From the NCBI GenBank assembly GCA_963742305.1, contig CAVULN010000056.1, forward strand, positions 24,624 to 88,623: a stretch of DNA of 64,000 bases. Reading direction: 5' to 3'. Source of the stretch: Roseiarcus sp963742305. Its GTDB lineage: Bacteria; Pseudomonadota; Alphaproteobacteria; Rhizobiales; Beijerinckiaceae. Made by a program: the position numbers and the translations under genes. Shown here one piece after another: positions 45,255-54,783 of this stretch; position 1 is the stretch's first letter, and every line of letters begins with the position of its first letter. Under the pieces are notes generated by a model that did not search any database, was not told the DNA's origin, and saw only the letters and a program-made list of their open reading frames with translations.

Positions 45255-46450
45255 GGCCTTCCGGAGTCGCGCTCGCCCCAGAGGCGATCCGCTTCGGCCG
45301 CAGCGAAAAACACGTGGTAGAGCGTGCTCGCCGGCATGCCGTCGACGAGCGGCGCGCCGCTCGCGTCGACATGGTCGATCCAGCCGCCCGGGACGGGACG
45401 GCCGAGGAAAGCGGAAAACAGCCGGCCGATCGTCCGGGCCGCCCGCCGCGGCGCCTCGGCGTCTCCCGCTTCGGCCGCGGCCGCCTCGGCCTTGACCGCT
45501 TCGGTGTGCGGCCATGAGCGGCGGGAGGATTTGTGCACCCGCCCGTCGTCGATGAGCTGATCGACGACGAAGCCGTGCGCGTCATATCCGTGCCGGTCGG
45601 CGAACGCCTTGAGGGCGGCGGCGATCGGCGAATCCGCGCCTCCCGAGAGCCTGGCGTAACGGCGAAGCAGCCACGACCATTCGAGATGATGGCCGGGCTC
45701 GCAGATGCGGCCCTCTATGCCCTCGCGCGGGCTCCAGGCGCCGTCGAAATATTCGGCCAGGATTCCGGTCCGGCTCTGGAAGAATCGCGCGGCCATCAGC
45801 TCATGAAGCTCCGCGGCGCGGGCGAGGAACATTTCGCGGCGCGTCGCCTCGAACCAGGCCAGCATCGCCTCGAAGAGATGCATGTGGGAATTCTGCTCGC
45901 GCCTGGCTTCATCGGCGGGAAGCGCGCTGTGATAGCCGCCACCCGGAGACTTGAAATGCCGGTCGAGAACCTCGAGCGTGGCGAGCGCGGCGGAGAGAAA
46001 CCTCGGCTCGGCGGCGAGCTTGTAGGCCCAGGCGAGGCCGAACAGGGCGAAGGCGTGGGCGTAGAAATCGCGCCTGGCGTCATGAACGGCGCCGTCGGGG
46101 TGAACGGAAAAAACCCAGCCCGCGCCGCCGTCGCTCCCATGATAGCGGTCGATGAGCCTGTGCGCCGCCTCAATCGCGATCGCCGCGCCCTGAGGGCGCC
46201 AGCCGATCAGCGCCGCATGGGAGAACACATAGATCTGGCGGGCCTGCACCATGGCGCGCCGCGGCGTGTCGAGGAGCGGCTTGCCCTCGAAGGTCAGGCG
46301 TTCGACGAACCCGCCGCGCGCGGGATCGAAGCCTGCTTCGCCCCACAGTGGCAGCGCCTCCTCGACGACCCAGCTTTTGAGCCGCGCGGCCGCGGCGCCC
46401 GCCTCGCCGGCGGGCGAGGTTCCCGCGGATGCGGCGGCCCGGCTAGTCAT
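45251..46450 (-). CDS. AGE-family epimerase/isomerase
   Basis: An N-acylglucosamine 2-epimerase/mannose isomerase fold protein of 399 residues ((alpha/alpha)6 barrel). It has GGFVERLTFEGKPL, RRAMVQARQIYVFSHAA, HAFALFGLAWAYKLA, NSHMHLFEAMLAWFEAT, CEPGHHLEWSWLLRRYARL and RRSWPHTEAVKAE, which include the conserved catalytic His residues. It lies within the GDP-heptose/6-deoxyheptose gene set and probably interconverts a hexose or heptose (phosphate) precursor. Its exact substrate is not readable. Confidence 0.82.
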   Translation of the reverse strand: MTSRAAASAGTSPAGEAGAAAARLKSWVVEEALPLWGEAGFDPARGGFVERLTFEGKPLLDTPRRAMVQARQIYVFSHAALIGWRPQGAAIAIEAAHRLIDRYHGSDGGAGWVFSVHPDGAVHDARRDFYAHAFALFGLAWAYKLAAEPRFLSAALATLEVLDRHFKSPGGGYHSALPADEARREQNSHMHLFEAMLAWFEATRREMFLARAAELHELMAARFFQSRTGILAEYFDGAWSPREGIEGRICEPGHHLEWSWLLRRYARLSGGADSPIAAALKAFADRHGYDAHGFVVDQLIDDGRVHKSSRRSWPHTEAVKAEAAAAEAGDAEAPRRAARTIGRLFSAFLGRPVPGGWIDHVDASGAPLVDGMPASTLYHVFFAAAEADRLWGERDSGRP

Positions 46451-47366
46451 GGCGCGCACAATACCAGTCCCACGTCTCCTTGAGCCCGTCGCGAATCGAA
46501 TAGGCGTGCTTGAGCCCCAGCGCGTCGATTTTGGAGAGGTCGTAGGCCCGGTAGCCCTGGCCGTTCGGCTTCGAGGCGTCCCATTCGATCCGGCCGCCGA
46601 GCCCGGTGATCTCGGCCAGCGTCTCGACGATATCGCGGATGCGGCAGACCTGGCCGCTGCCCATGTTCACCGGCCCCTCGGCGCTGTTCATGATTGCGAG
46701 CGCGATTCTGGCGGCGTCCTTGATATAGACGAAGTCGCGCTGGGCGGAGCCGTCGCCCCACACTGAGACCTTTCCGCCGCTCTTTTTCGCGTCGTGGAAT
46801 TTCTTGATCAGCGACGGAACGGCGTTCCCAGTCTCGGTATCGAACCTGTCACCCGGGCCAAAAAGATTGGCCGATACGATGTACGCCCATTTCAGGCCGT
46901 AGCTGTCCGAATAGGCCTCGAGCATGGCAAGCATTGCGAGCTTGGCGCCTGCGTAACCCGCTTGCGCTGCGTGCGGGCGGCCCATGAAGATCATGTCTTC
47001 CTTGAGCGGCAGGCCCGGCGACGGGAATGGATAGACAGAGCCGGTCCCCATGACCGTGATCTTGTGCGCGCCTGCGCGGCGAGAGGCCTCGATCACATTC
47101 GTGTTCATCATGCAATTGTCGTAGAACAACGCGCCCTGATTCTTGAGATTGGCCATGATGCCGTAAACGCGCGCGGCGGAGTGGAAGACATGATCCGGCC
47201 GGCGCCGCTCGAACTCCGCGAAGGTCGCGGCCGTATCGACGAGATCGCAGTCGGCCCGGGTGAGGGCGATGACGTTCTCATGGCCCTCGGCGCGCAAATG
47301 CTCGACGAGCGCGGACCCCATGAGGCCCGCGGCGCCGGTGACGAGAATGCGATCGGACTTGTTCAA
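46443..47366 (-). CDS. GDP-sugar epimerase/reductase (GDP-fucose synthase-like)
   Basis: A short-chain dehydrogenase of the extended type, 307 residues, with NAD(P) motif VTGAAGLMGSALVEHL, catalytic Ser region MGTGSVYPFPSPGLPL, the Tyr-x3-Lys pair in AGYAGAKLAML, ANLFGPGDRFD and GSAQRDFVYIKDAARI. It resembles WcaG/Fcl, the enzyme that epimerises and reduces GDP-4-keto-6-deoxy sugars. With a 4,6-dehydratase next to it and HddA/HddC nearby, GDP-6-deoxy-heptose is a better guess than GDP-fucose. The start is TTG 47366. Confidence 0.82.
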   Translation of the reverse strand: MNKSDRILVTGAAGLMGSALVEHLRAEGHENVIALTRADCDLVDTAATFAEFERRRPDHVFHSAARVYGIMANLKNQGALFYDNCMMNTNVIEASRRAGAHKITVMGTGSVYPFPSPGLPLKEDMIFMGRPHAAQAGYAGAKLAMLAMLEAYSDSYGLKWAYIVSANLFGPGDRFDTETGNAVPSLIKKFHDAKKSGGKVSVWGDGSAQRDFVYIKDAARIALAIMNSAEGPVNMGSGQVCRIRDIVETLAEITGLGGRIEWDASKPNGQGYRAYDLSKIDALGLKHAYSIRDGLKETWDWYCARHD

Positions 47367-47378
47367 GGGGCTCTCTCT

Positions 47379-48390
47379 CTAGCGGGCGAGGAAGCTTTCG
47401 TTCCGCCGGACGCGCTCGCGCCAATATTCGAGCAGGTCGCTCATCGTCGTCTCGAACGGAATTTCGGGCGCCCAGCCGGTATGGGTGCGGAACTTGGTGG
47501 TGTCAGGCACCTGCAGATCGGCGTCGATCGGCCGCAGGCGCTCCGGATCGATCTCGACCTTGATGTTCGCCACGGTCGATTTCCCGATCAGCGTATCGAG
47601 CATCGCGCGCACGGTGCAGGTGTACTGGCCGCCGATATTGTAATAGGCGCCGGGCGTCGGGTTGACGGTGACCAAGAGATGATAGGCGCGCACCGCGTCG
47701 CGAACGTCAGCCCAGGTGCGCAGCGAATCGAGGTTGCCGACCTTGACCACCGGGGGAAGCTTGTTGGCCTCGATCATGGCGATCTGCTTGGCGAAGGTCG
47801 AACTCGGCGAAGACGTCGCCCCGGCGCGGGCCGGTGTGGGTGAACATGCGCGTCGTCATGACGCACATCTTGTAGGCCTCGGCGTAATAGCGGCCCACGA
47901 GATCGGTTCCCACCTTCGAGATCGCATAGGGCGAGGCGGGATGGAAGGTGCATTCCTCGTCGATCGGCAGCTTCTCGCGCGGGACGCGGCCGAAAACCTC
48001 GGACGAGGCGCAGACATGGATGACAGCCTCCGGCGCGAAACGCCTGAGCGCGCCAAGAAGCCGTTCCGTGCCCTGGATGTTGGTGTCCATCGTGTCGAGC
48101 GGCGCGGTGAACGAGGTTTGCGGGTAGCTCTGGGCGGCGAGGTGAAACACGGTGTCGGGGCGCGCGGCCTGAACGCAATTCTCGATCGCCATCGTGTCGC
48201 GCAGGTCGGCGTAGTGCAGCTTGATCCGGCGCCCGACATTGATCTCGTCGAGATGGGAGGAAATGTTGTCGAGCGGGCTGCGCCAGCGGAGCATGCCGTG
48301 GATTTCCCAGTCGGTCTTGTCGAGAAGGTAGTCCAGAAGATGCGAGCCGACCATTCCCGTGATCCCGGTAATCAAGGCGCGCTGAGGCAT
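47379..48390 (-). CDS. GDP-mannose/GDP-heptose 4,6-dehydratase (one frameshift)
   Basis: An extended SDR of about 336 residues: NAD motif ITGITGMVGSHLLDYLLD, FHLAAQSYPQTSFTAP, CASSEVFGRVPREKLP with catalytic Ser and Glu-like residues, YAISKVGTDLV with Tyr and Lys, and HTGPRRGDVFAE. One extra t near 47805 breaks the frame exactly where homologues read AESTFAKQIAMIE; the rest (LRTWADVRDAVRAYHLL, YNIGGQYTCTVRAML) follows in the next frame. GDP-mannose dehydratase and GDP-heptose dehydratase (DmhA/WcbK) share these motifs, and the context favours the latter. Confidence 0.85.
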
Positions 48391-48444
48391 TGTCTCTCTC
48401 GTGTTTGTCGCGGGTGTCGCTGGCGGGGGGCGATCGGTTGAGCG

Positions 48445-49437
48445 TTATCGGCTGATGATTCCGGCCCCGTGGTCTTCCAGACAGATCTTGACGAAGCTCT
48501 TCTGCCCGAACGTCTCGATCATTTTGGCCTGAACGTGCTGGGGCGCCATGAACAGGAGAAATCCGCCGCCGCCCGCCCCGCACAATTTGCCGCCATAGGC
48601 GCCAAGCCGCATCGCTTCGTCATAGGTCTCGTCGATCGCGGGCAACGAGACGGAGGTCGAGAAGCGCCGCTTGGCTTCCCATCCCTCGCTGACCAGCCTG
48701 CCGAGATCGCGTAGCATCGTTTCGGGGCTCCGCCCTTCCAGCACCTTGAGGCCGTCGTGGCAAAGCTGAACCAAGCGGGAAAGGTCCTTGTGAATCTTCT
48801 TTTCCTCGGTGTTCTTCAGCTGCTCCGTCAATGTCGCCGAGGCGTGGCGCTGGATGCCGGTGTAAACCAGGCAAAGGGACCGATCGAGCGCCTCGCGGCA
48901 CTCCGTCGCCATCTGGGCGGGACGGATCGTCAAGTCGTCCTTATGGAATTGATAAAGGTTGAGGCCGCCGAACGCCGCGTGAATCTGGTCCTGGATGCCG
49001 ACGTTTTCCTTCAGCAGGTCTCTTTCGGTGCGGACCGCGCGTTTGAAGAGATCGAACTTGGTGATTGAGCGGCCGTTCAGGAACTCCATCAAGGCGATGA
49101 ATCCGACGGTGAACGACGAGGAGCTCCCCAGCCCGGAATTTCCCGGCAAGTCGGAAATGATCGCCAGGTTCAGCGGCCTGTCGTAACCCATGTCGAGCAG
49201 CGTCGCGCGGATCACATTGTGCTTGATGTCCTCGACCCGGTCGACGCCTTCCACGATCCGGTAGGTGATGCGAAAGCGATGCTCGGCGAAATCCGCCATC
49301 GGCAGCGCGATGGTGTAGATGTACTTGTCGATCGAAGCGCCGAGCACCGCGCCCGGAAAGTCGTGAAAATAGGTCGGGTAGTCGGTCCCGCCGCCGAACA
49401 GGCTGATCCGGAGCGGGGACCGGGAAATATTGATCAC
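48445..49437 (-). CDS. hddA: D-glycero-D-manno-heptose 7-phosphate kinase (GHMP family)
   Basis: A GHMP kinase of 330 residues with the HddA start ISRSPLRISLFGGGTDYPTYF, the ATP loop PGNSGLGSSSSFTVGFIALM and the C-terminal block AYGGKLCGAGGGGFLLFMAP. It phosphorylates C1 of heptose 7-phosphate before GmhB and HddC act. The start is GTG 49437. It leads the minus-strand heptose operon hddA - dehydratase - reductase - epimerase - hddC. A sedoheptulose-7-phosphate isomerase (gmhA) is not in the window. Confidence 0.88.
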   Translation of the reverse strand: MINISRSPLRISLFGGGTDYPTYFHDFPGAVLGASIDKYIYTIALPMADFAEHRFRITYRIVEGVDRVEDIKHNVIRATLLDMGYDRPLNLAIISDLPGNSGLGSSSSFTVGFIALMEFLNGRSITKFDLFKRAVRTERDLLKENVGIQDQIHAAFGGLNLYQFHKDDLTIRPAQMATECREALDRSLCLVYTGIQRHASATLTEQLKNTEEKKIHKDLSRLVQLCHDGLKVLEGRSPETMLRDLGRLVSEGWEAKRRFSTSVSLPAIDETYDEAMRLGAYGGKLCGAGGGGFLLFMAPQHVQAKMIETFGQKSFVKICLEDHGAGIISR

Positions 49438-49746
49438 TGAAACCGTCCCCCGGTTGAAGCCAAGGACAAGAATTCAAGCCGCCTTGCTGATTTCCGCCCG
49501 AAACTTCCGTCGTGCCGGATCAATGCAATCGCAAGAGCACGATGAAATCGTTCGATCTCGACAGAGCTGCGAGGCGCAACTCCAAGTCGAAAATAGTCTC
49601 GTTTCACTTCGTGATTATCGCCCCGCTGGTCATAACATGGCGAAGCGGGAGGGTCCACCCGTGCGCCATATTCCGGGCTCGGATCATCTGAAGAGAGCGT
49701 GGCCGAACAGGCGATTGTCATCGGGCGCCGGGAGAGCCGGCCGTCC
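49438..49746. other. 309-bp gap upstream of hddA, possible gene remnant
   Basis: It lies between hddA and the glycosyltransferase, which are both on the minus strand, so it should carry the promoter of the heptose operon. A minus-strand frame (49434-49721) contains VKRDYFRLGVAPRSSVEIER, which vaguely resembles the C-terminal end of PLP aminotransferases. It has no start context and overlaps the hddA start, so I treat it as a possible relic only. Confidence 0.3.
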
Positions 49747-50680
49747 TCACCTTTCCCCGAGGCCCAGGATGGCCCGGTGCGCGACCATGAACCGATAGGC
49801 CCGGATCCGCGCCAGCGCGCCGATCGCCAGAATCCGGTCTCGCCCTCCGCTCAGGCGTCCGGTGGTTATGAGCGCCAGCGCGCCGGGGGCGATCGCCAGG
49901 AGTCCTCCCCACTCGTGCAGCATCATGGGCGCGCGTCCCTTGCCGTCCCTGTCGCGCGGCCGTGAACCATTCGAGCGTGAGGCGACGCCATTTGCGCTCA
50001 AGTTCGTCCATGGTCCGGCGCGCCGGATGCCCGACGATCGAGCGGGGCGCGAAGCCGATGCGATACCCTTTGGCCCGCGCCCTGCGACACCAGTCGATAT
50101 CCTCGGGAACGCCGTTCTCGAATGGGCCGACCGCATCGAACGCCGAACGCGACACGAACATCGAGGCGGTGACGGTGAACCCTCGGCGCTTGACGTAGCG
50201 CTCGTTCTGAAACGCGAACACGCTCTCGAACGCCTCGGCCGCGGTCATCCGGCGCTCGTCCCCGACCAGGACATCGACCCTCCCGCCGACAATATCGGAG
50301 AAGCGCAAACCGGCGAGACCTTCCTCGAGCCAGCGCCGGTCAGGCCGGCAGTCGCTGTCGATGAACGCGAGCGCCTCGCCCAGCGAAGCGCGAACGCCCG
50401 CGTTGCGCGCCGGGCCCGCGCCGCGTTCCGTGACCTCGACGACGCGGCCGCGCTCGCCCACGAGCTCGCGCAGGGCGTCGAGACCGCGCGAACTGCCGTT
50501 GTCCGCTATGATGATTTCGGTGCGATCGGAGGGGAAGGTCTGTTCGCCGAGCAGCGTCAGGCAGGCGTCCAGGTTGTCGTAATCGTCGAGGTGCGGCACG
50601 ATCACCGAGACGGTTCTGATGTCCTGGGGCGTGGGTCTCGCTTCGGCGGGCGCCATTCGTTCAGTCTCGCCGACGGTCAT
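49747..50680 (-). CDS. family 2 glycosyltransferase (one frameshift)
   Basis: A GT-A enzyme of about 310 residues: VSVIVPHLDDYDNLDACLTL, IIIADNGSSRGLDALRELVG, AGPARNAGVRASLGEALAFI, the metal-binding D-x-D-type FIDSDCRPDRRWLEE, and the acceptor block FENGVPEDIDWCRRARAKGYR. One extra base near 49965 joins LTLEWFTAA to RDRDGKGRAPMMLHEWGG. A hydrophobic C-terminal helix (LLAIAPGALALITT) suggests membrane association. It probably adds a sugar to the glycan made by the cluster. Confidence 0.84.
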
Positions 50681-50821
50681 GCTCGGGTCAGGCGCATGGT
50701 TTTTCGGCCCGTGTCAAGGCGCGTCTCCCGGGTCGTTTCGCGCCGGCGTCTGTGCTAGGAGCTTGCGCGCCACGCGCATCGCCCGGGCGCCGCATCCGCG
50801 CAGCAACGAAGGGACGCGAAT

Positions 50822-52141
50822 GTGAAGATTGGCGTGATCGGCTGCGGCTACGTTTTCGACCATTACATGGCGACCTGGGCGCGGCACCCCGGACTGGTTC
50901 TCAAGGGCGTGGCCGACCGTGACAGCGCGCGCCGGGACGTCGCGGCTGAGGCTTACAGGCTCAAGGCCTACGCGAGCAACGAGGAGCTTATCGCCGACCG
51001 CGAGATCGGCATCGTCGTCAACCTCACCAGCATCGAGAGCCATGTCGAGGTGACGCGCGCCGCCCTTCTCGCAGGCAAGCACGTCTATTCGGAGAAGCCG
51101 CTCGCGCCGGACATGACCGAGGCCAGGGCGCTGATCGAGCTTGCCGAGAGCCGCGGGCTCAGGCTCTCCTGCGCGCCATCGAACGCGATGAGCGACACGA
51201 CGCAGACGATGTGGAAGGCGGTGCGCGACGGCGCCGTGGGCGACGTGCGGATCGTCTACGCGGAATTCGACGACAACGTGATCTATCGGATGTATCCGGA
51301 AATCTGGAAGAGCCGCACCGGCGCGCCCTGGCCTTATCTCCACGAATACGAGTGGGGGTGCACAACCGAGCATGTCGGCTATCACCTGACGTGGCTTTGC
51401 GCGATCTTCGGTCCGGTGGAAAGCCTGACCGCCTTCTCGAAGCAGACGCTTCCCGACAAGACCGACCTGCCGCTCGACCCGCCGGATACGCCCGACTTCT
51501 CGGTCGCCTGCCTCAATTTCCGGAGCGGGGTCGTCGCGCGCGTCACCTGCAGCATCGGCGTGCCTTATGACCATCGCATGCGTATCGTCGGCAACGCCGG
51601 AATGCTGACCGCCGACACCTATCGGCACTACCAGTGTCCGGTTTATCTGGAGAGGTTCAGCCAGTTGACGCTGAACGCGCGCAAGGCCATGTCGGTCCGC
51701 ACCAACTCGCTGTTGCAGGCTGTGCTCGGAGTGGGCGGCCGGAAGGTGAAACTGCTCAGCAATCCCCCGCCGGGCGCGAACGGGCGCGACACGTCGCAGA
51801 GGCCGCGATGGTGGTCGCCCCGCGATCTCCTGCGCGCGGCGGCGCGGCGTGAACTCGGCCGGCAGGACAAGGCGATCGGCGTCGCGGAACTCGCGGACGC
51901 GCTTGCGACGGGGCGCCCGTCCTTCCCGCCGCATGATTTCACCCTGCACCTGACCGAACTGACCATCGCGATCCAGAACGCTGGACCTGACGGCAGTTCG
52001 ATCCGGCTCAAGACCAGTTTCGCGCCAATCGAGCCCAGGCCCGAGACGCTGGCGTCGAAGCTCGACTATGCGACGGTGAAAGAGCCTTCGTGGATCGGCC
52101 GGGCGATCGAACGCCGGCTCATGCGGATGCACCAGCATTGA
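50822..52141 (+). CDS. Gfo/Idh/MocA-family oxidoreductase 1
   Basis: An NAD(P)-dependent sugar oxidoreductase of 439 residues: N-terminal Rossmann motif IGVIGCGYVFDHYMATWARH, the catalytic HVYSEKPLAPD (EKP) block, and a C-terminal alpha/beta domain (EYEWGCTTEHVGYHLTWL, with the active-site His). It is longer than most members, with an insert around 300-350. It starts at GTG 50822 and is coupled to a second enzyme of the family. It probably modifies a nucleotide sugar for the neighbouring glycan genes. Confidence 0.87.
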   Translation: MKIGVIGCGYVFDHYMATWARHPGLVLKGVADRDSARRDVAAEAYRLKAYASNEELIADREIGIVVNLTSIESHVEVTRAALLAGKHVYSEKPLAPDMTEARALIELAESRGLRLSCAPSNAMSDTTQTMWKAVRDGAVGDVRIVYAEFDDNVIYRMYPEIWKSRTGAPWPYLHEYEWGCTTEHVGYHLTWLCAIFGPVESLTAFSKQTLPDKTDLPLDPPDTPDFSVACLNFRSGVVARVTCSIGVPYDHRMRIVGNAGMLTADTYRHYQCPVYLERFSQLTLNARKAMSVRTNSLLQAVLGVGGRKVKLLSNPPPGANGRDTSQRPRWWSPRDLLRAAARRELGRQDKAIGVAELADALATGRPSFPPHDFTLHLTELTIAIQNAGPDGSSIRLKTSFAPIEPRPETLASKLDYATVKEPSWIGRAIERRLMRMHQH

Positions 52142-53245
52142 GCCGGTCGGGAACGGCTTCGGTGTTCCGCTGGGGAATCATCGGCGCCGGATATGCGGCG
52201 CGCAAATTCGTGCTGGGCCTGCGCGCCTCCGACGGCGGCGCGCCCGCGCTCGTCTGTTCGCGGAGCGAAGCCAACGCGCGCGCGTTCGCCCGGGACTTCG
52301 GCATCGCCGGCGTCAGCCTGAGCGTCGAGGACGCCGCGCGATCGCCGGAGGTGGACGCGTTCTATATCGCAACCCCGCCCACGGCCCATCGCGACCAGGC
52401 CATCGCCTGCCTCTCCGCGGGGAAGCCTACGCTGGTTGAAAAGCCTTTCGCCGCGTCGCGCGGCGACGCCGAGGCGATCGTTCGGGCGGCGCGATCCTCG
52501 GGCGTTTTCTGCATGGAGGGCATGTGGACGCGCTTCCTGCCGCTCGTCGGGGAGTTGCGGACGATGATCCGCGCCGGGGCGATCGGAACGCCGCGCAGCC
52601 TCAGCGGCGGTTTCGGCGCCTCGAACCTGCCCGACTTCAGGCGAAAGCCTGTTCAATCCGGACCTCGCCGGCGGGGCGCTTCTTCACCGCGGGATCTATC
52701 CCCTGGCGATGGCGTTCGACCTCCTGGGCGAGGCGGAGCTTGCGGCCGCCGCCGCGAGACAAGGCGCAACCGGGGTGGACGAGGATTGCATTCTCGCGCT
52801 GCGCCACGAAAACGGGGCGCTGTCGACCGTGCGGGCCAGCTTGAGGGCGCCGCTTCCGAATGATCTGACCATCGAGGGCGAGCACGGCTTCATTCATGTC
52901 CATGCGCCGATCTTCCGGCCGTTCCGCCTGACATTGAGCGCGACCCGCCCGGCAAGCCGCGCCAGGCCCGGCAATCTCCGCCTCGAGCGATTGCGCGAGG
53001 GCGCTTTGGCGCAGGCCGCGTGGCAGCGGTTCGGGGGATTGGCGGGGGCGCTCAAGCCCGGCGGAAGGCGGACCGTCACCCGGACCTATGCCGGCAACGG
53101 ATATCACTACGAGGCCGACGAGGTGATGCGCTGCGTCCAGCGGGGAGAGAAGGAGAGCGCGGTGATGCCGCTCGAGCAAAGCCTCGCCATGGCCACGCTG
53201 ATCGACAAGGCGCGCGCCTCCTGGGCCGGTCAGCGCCCGGAATGA
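52138..53245 (+). CDS. Gfo/Idh/MocA-family oxidoreductase 2 (one frameshift)
   Basis: A second Rossmann oxidoreductase of about 368 residues: FRWGIIGAGYAARKFVLGLR, FYIATPPTAHRDQAIACL, PTLVEKPFAASRGDAEAIV, CMEGMWTRFLPLV, and after one extra c near 52650 LFNPDLAGGALLHRGIYPLA with the conserved Gly/Tyr block of dihydrodiol dehydrogenase-like members. TTG 52138 overlaps the previous stop (TTGA); GTG 52162 is an alternative. The two enzymes may act in successive steps. Confidence 0.84.
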
Positions 53246-53282
53246 AGACCGTCGCCCAAGGCGCGCCGCAGGGCGGGCTCCA

Positions 53283-54329
53283 TCAGCCAAATCGCTCCTT
53301 TGGCTCGCGCGCAAACTCTTGCCGCGGACCAGCGCGGCTGGGCGCCCGGCCGGGCGGGCGCTCCTTCTGCATCGAGGGAAATTCGATCGCGGCGCCGTTG
53401 GCGAGGCGATCGAAAACCTGCTCGGCGCGGCGCCGCCAGGAATGATGCTCGCGCACGAACGCGCCGGCGGCGTCCACCGCCCGCTGATTGTTCGGGTTCA
53501 GTCGATCCTCGTCGAGGCGCTCCGCGAGGTCGGAACCGTCCGGCGCCACCTCGCAGAACGCGTCCTTGGGCAGGATCGATTCATATTCGCCGCTCCGGGG
53601 CAGGACCCCAAGCAGGCGCGTTCCGGCGGCGAGCCCTTCGAAATACCGCATCACCAGAGGGCTGAACCCTCCCGTGCGCTTGGGGTTGTCGAGGTCGGGC
53701 GGGGTCACGACGAAATACTGCGCGCTGGACGTCAGCCGTCCCAGTTCCTCGGTGGTCAATCCGCCGTCCTTGGAATGCACATAGCTCAGGCCGCGCGCCT
53801 GGCAATACGCGAGCAGCGCCTGGTGCAACGGCTCGTAGCGGCGCCCCATCCAGAAGGCGAATACCGATTTCTCCTCCTGACGGGGATAAAAGATGTCGGT
53901 GTCGGCGCCGAACGGCAGCCAGACGAACTTCGCCAGCGGGAATCGCCGCTTCAATTCGTCCACCGCCTCGCGGTAGGCGACAAAGCACGGATCGAGACGT
54001 TCGACGGTCGCGACCAGGCCGATCTTGGTCAGCGAAGGCTTCCAGGCGTCGAGGACGAAGTTGGACCGGCGGGCGCGCAGGTTCAAATAGGAGGCCATGT
54101 GAATCGCGCTGATGGGGCGCGCCGCAAGCTGGATCCAGAACAGCGCGTCGCAGTCCTTCAGCTGGGAGCGCGCCCTGCTCCACTCGCCGCGCCGCTCCCA
54201 GGCGAGCGGCGGGGGAGCGATCGTGCGGACGCCGGGCTTTTGGGCCAGTCCGGAAAACAGCGGCGGCAAGAGCGTCGTCCAATAGACGCTCGGATTGAGC
54301 GCCGAGTTGGAAAGCAGGCCCAGTTCCAT
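53283..54329 (-). CDS. GT-B type glycosyltransferase-like protein
   Basis: A 348-residue protein starting MELGLLSNSALNPSVYW. The middle has FVAYREAVDELKRRFPLAKF, VWLPFGADTDIFYP and KSVFAFWMGRRYEPLHQALL. The C-terminal half (GGFSPLVMRYFEGLAAGTRL then LPRSGEY, and FVREHHSWRRRAEQVFDRL) follows the donor-domain pattern of group 1 or CgeB-like glycosyltransferases. It converges on the oxidoreductases and probably belongs to the glycan cluster. The frame is open further upstream, but that part lacks protein-like sequence. Confidence 0.75.
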   Translation of the reverse strand: MELGLLSNSALNPSVYWTTLLPPLFSGLAQKPGVRTIAPPPLAWERRGEWSRARSQLKDCDALFWIQLAARPISAIHMASYLNLRARRSNFVLDAWKPSLTKIGLVATVERLDPCFVAYREAVDELKRRFPLAKFVWLPFGADTDIFYPRQEEKSVFAFWMGRRYEPLHQALLAYCQARGLSYVHSKDGGLTTEELGRLTSSAQYFVVTPPDLDNPKRTGGFSPLVMRYFEGLAAGTRLLGVLPRSGEYESILPKDAFCEVAPDGSDLAERLDEDRLNPNNQRAVDAAGAFVREHHSWRRRAEQVFDRLANGAAIEFPSMQKERPPGRAPSRAGPRQEFAREPKERFG

Positions 54330-54783
54330 AACACCCCCGGCAGCGCCGCTCCGTAACGTTACTTCCCGATCGGCGAAGGCTGCAACGTTACGCAATGGCT
54401 CGCACTGCAACATTGCCCGAGTTGGACGATTTTGGCAAACAGCCAAAGACTTGCTTAACCCAACTGCCGGATCCTCGGACTGAGGAACCCAATGGAATCC
54501 TTGATTTTCCGCCGGAGCCGGCCGGCCAGCAAGCGAGGGCGCCCGCGCGACGCGAGGGCGATGTTTCGCGAGCTTGCGCGCTCGCCGCGGCGGGAGGTCG
54601 TGCGGCGCAAAAAGGCGAAAAGCCGGGGCGGCGCTGAGAAAAACTTTAGCATTCCGGCAAATCGTCCAGAGCCCGTTAGAACTACATAAATCTGATCGTT
54701 GTTTGATGGCCGCTGTTTTCACCGGGCGCGCGCGGTCGGTCTTTCGTGGACCGGCGGCCCCGGCAGCTGCGGGCCTGCTCCCC
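54330..54783. promoter_or_regulatory. divergent region with three near-palindromic repeats
   Basis: Three related 10-mers lie in the 454-bp gap: GTAACGTTAC (54353-54362, a perfect palindrome), GCAACGTTAC (54382-54391) and GCAACATTGC (54407-54416), 25-29 bp centre to centre. They sit 24-88 bp upstream of the glycosyltransferase start on the minus strand and look like an operator array. The right part (54640-54705) is AT-richer (AAAAACTTTAGCATTCC, ACTACATAAATCTGATCG) and probably carries the promoter of the TadG-like gene. No other gene is seen. Confidence 0.45.

Noticed and set aside
49434..49721. Minus-strand 95-codon frame with an aminotransferase-like tail (DYFRLGVAP)
   Set aside because: The resemblance is short, there is no start context, and the frame overlaps the hddA start. 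It is at most a relic.
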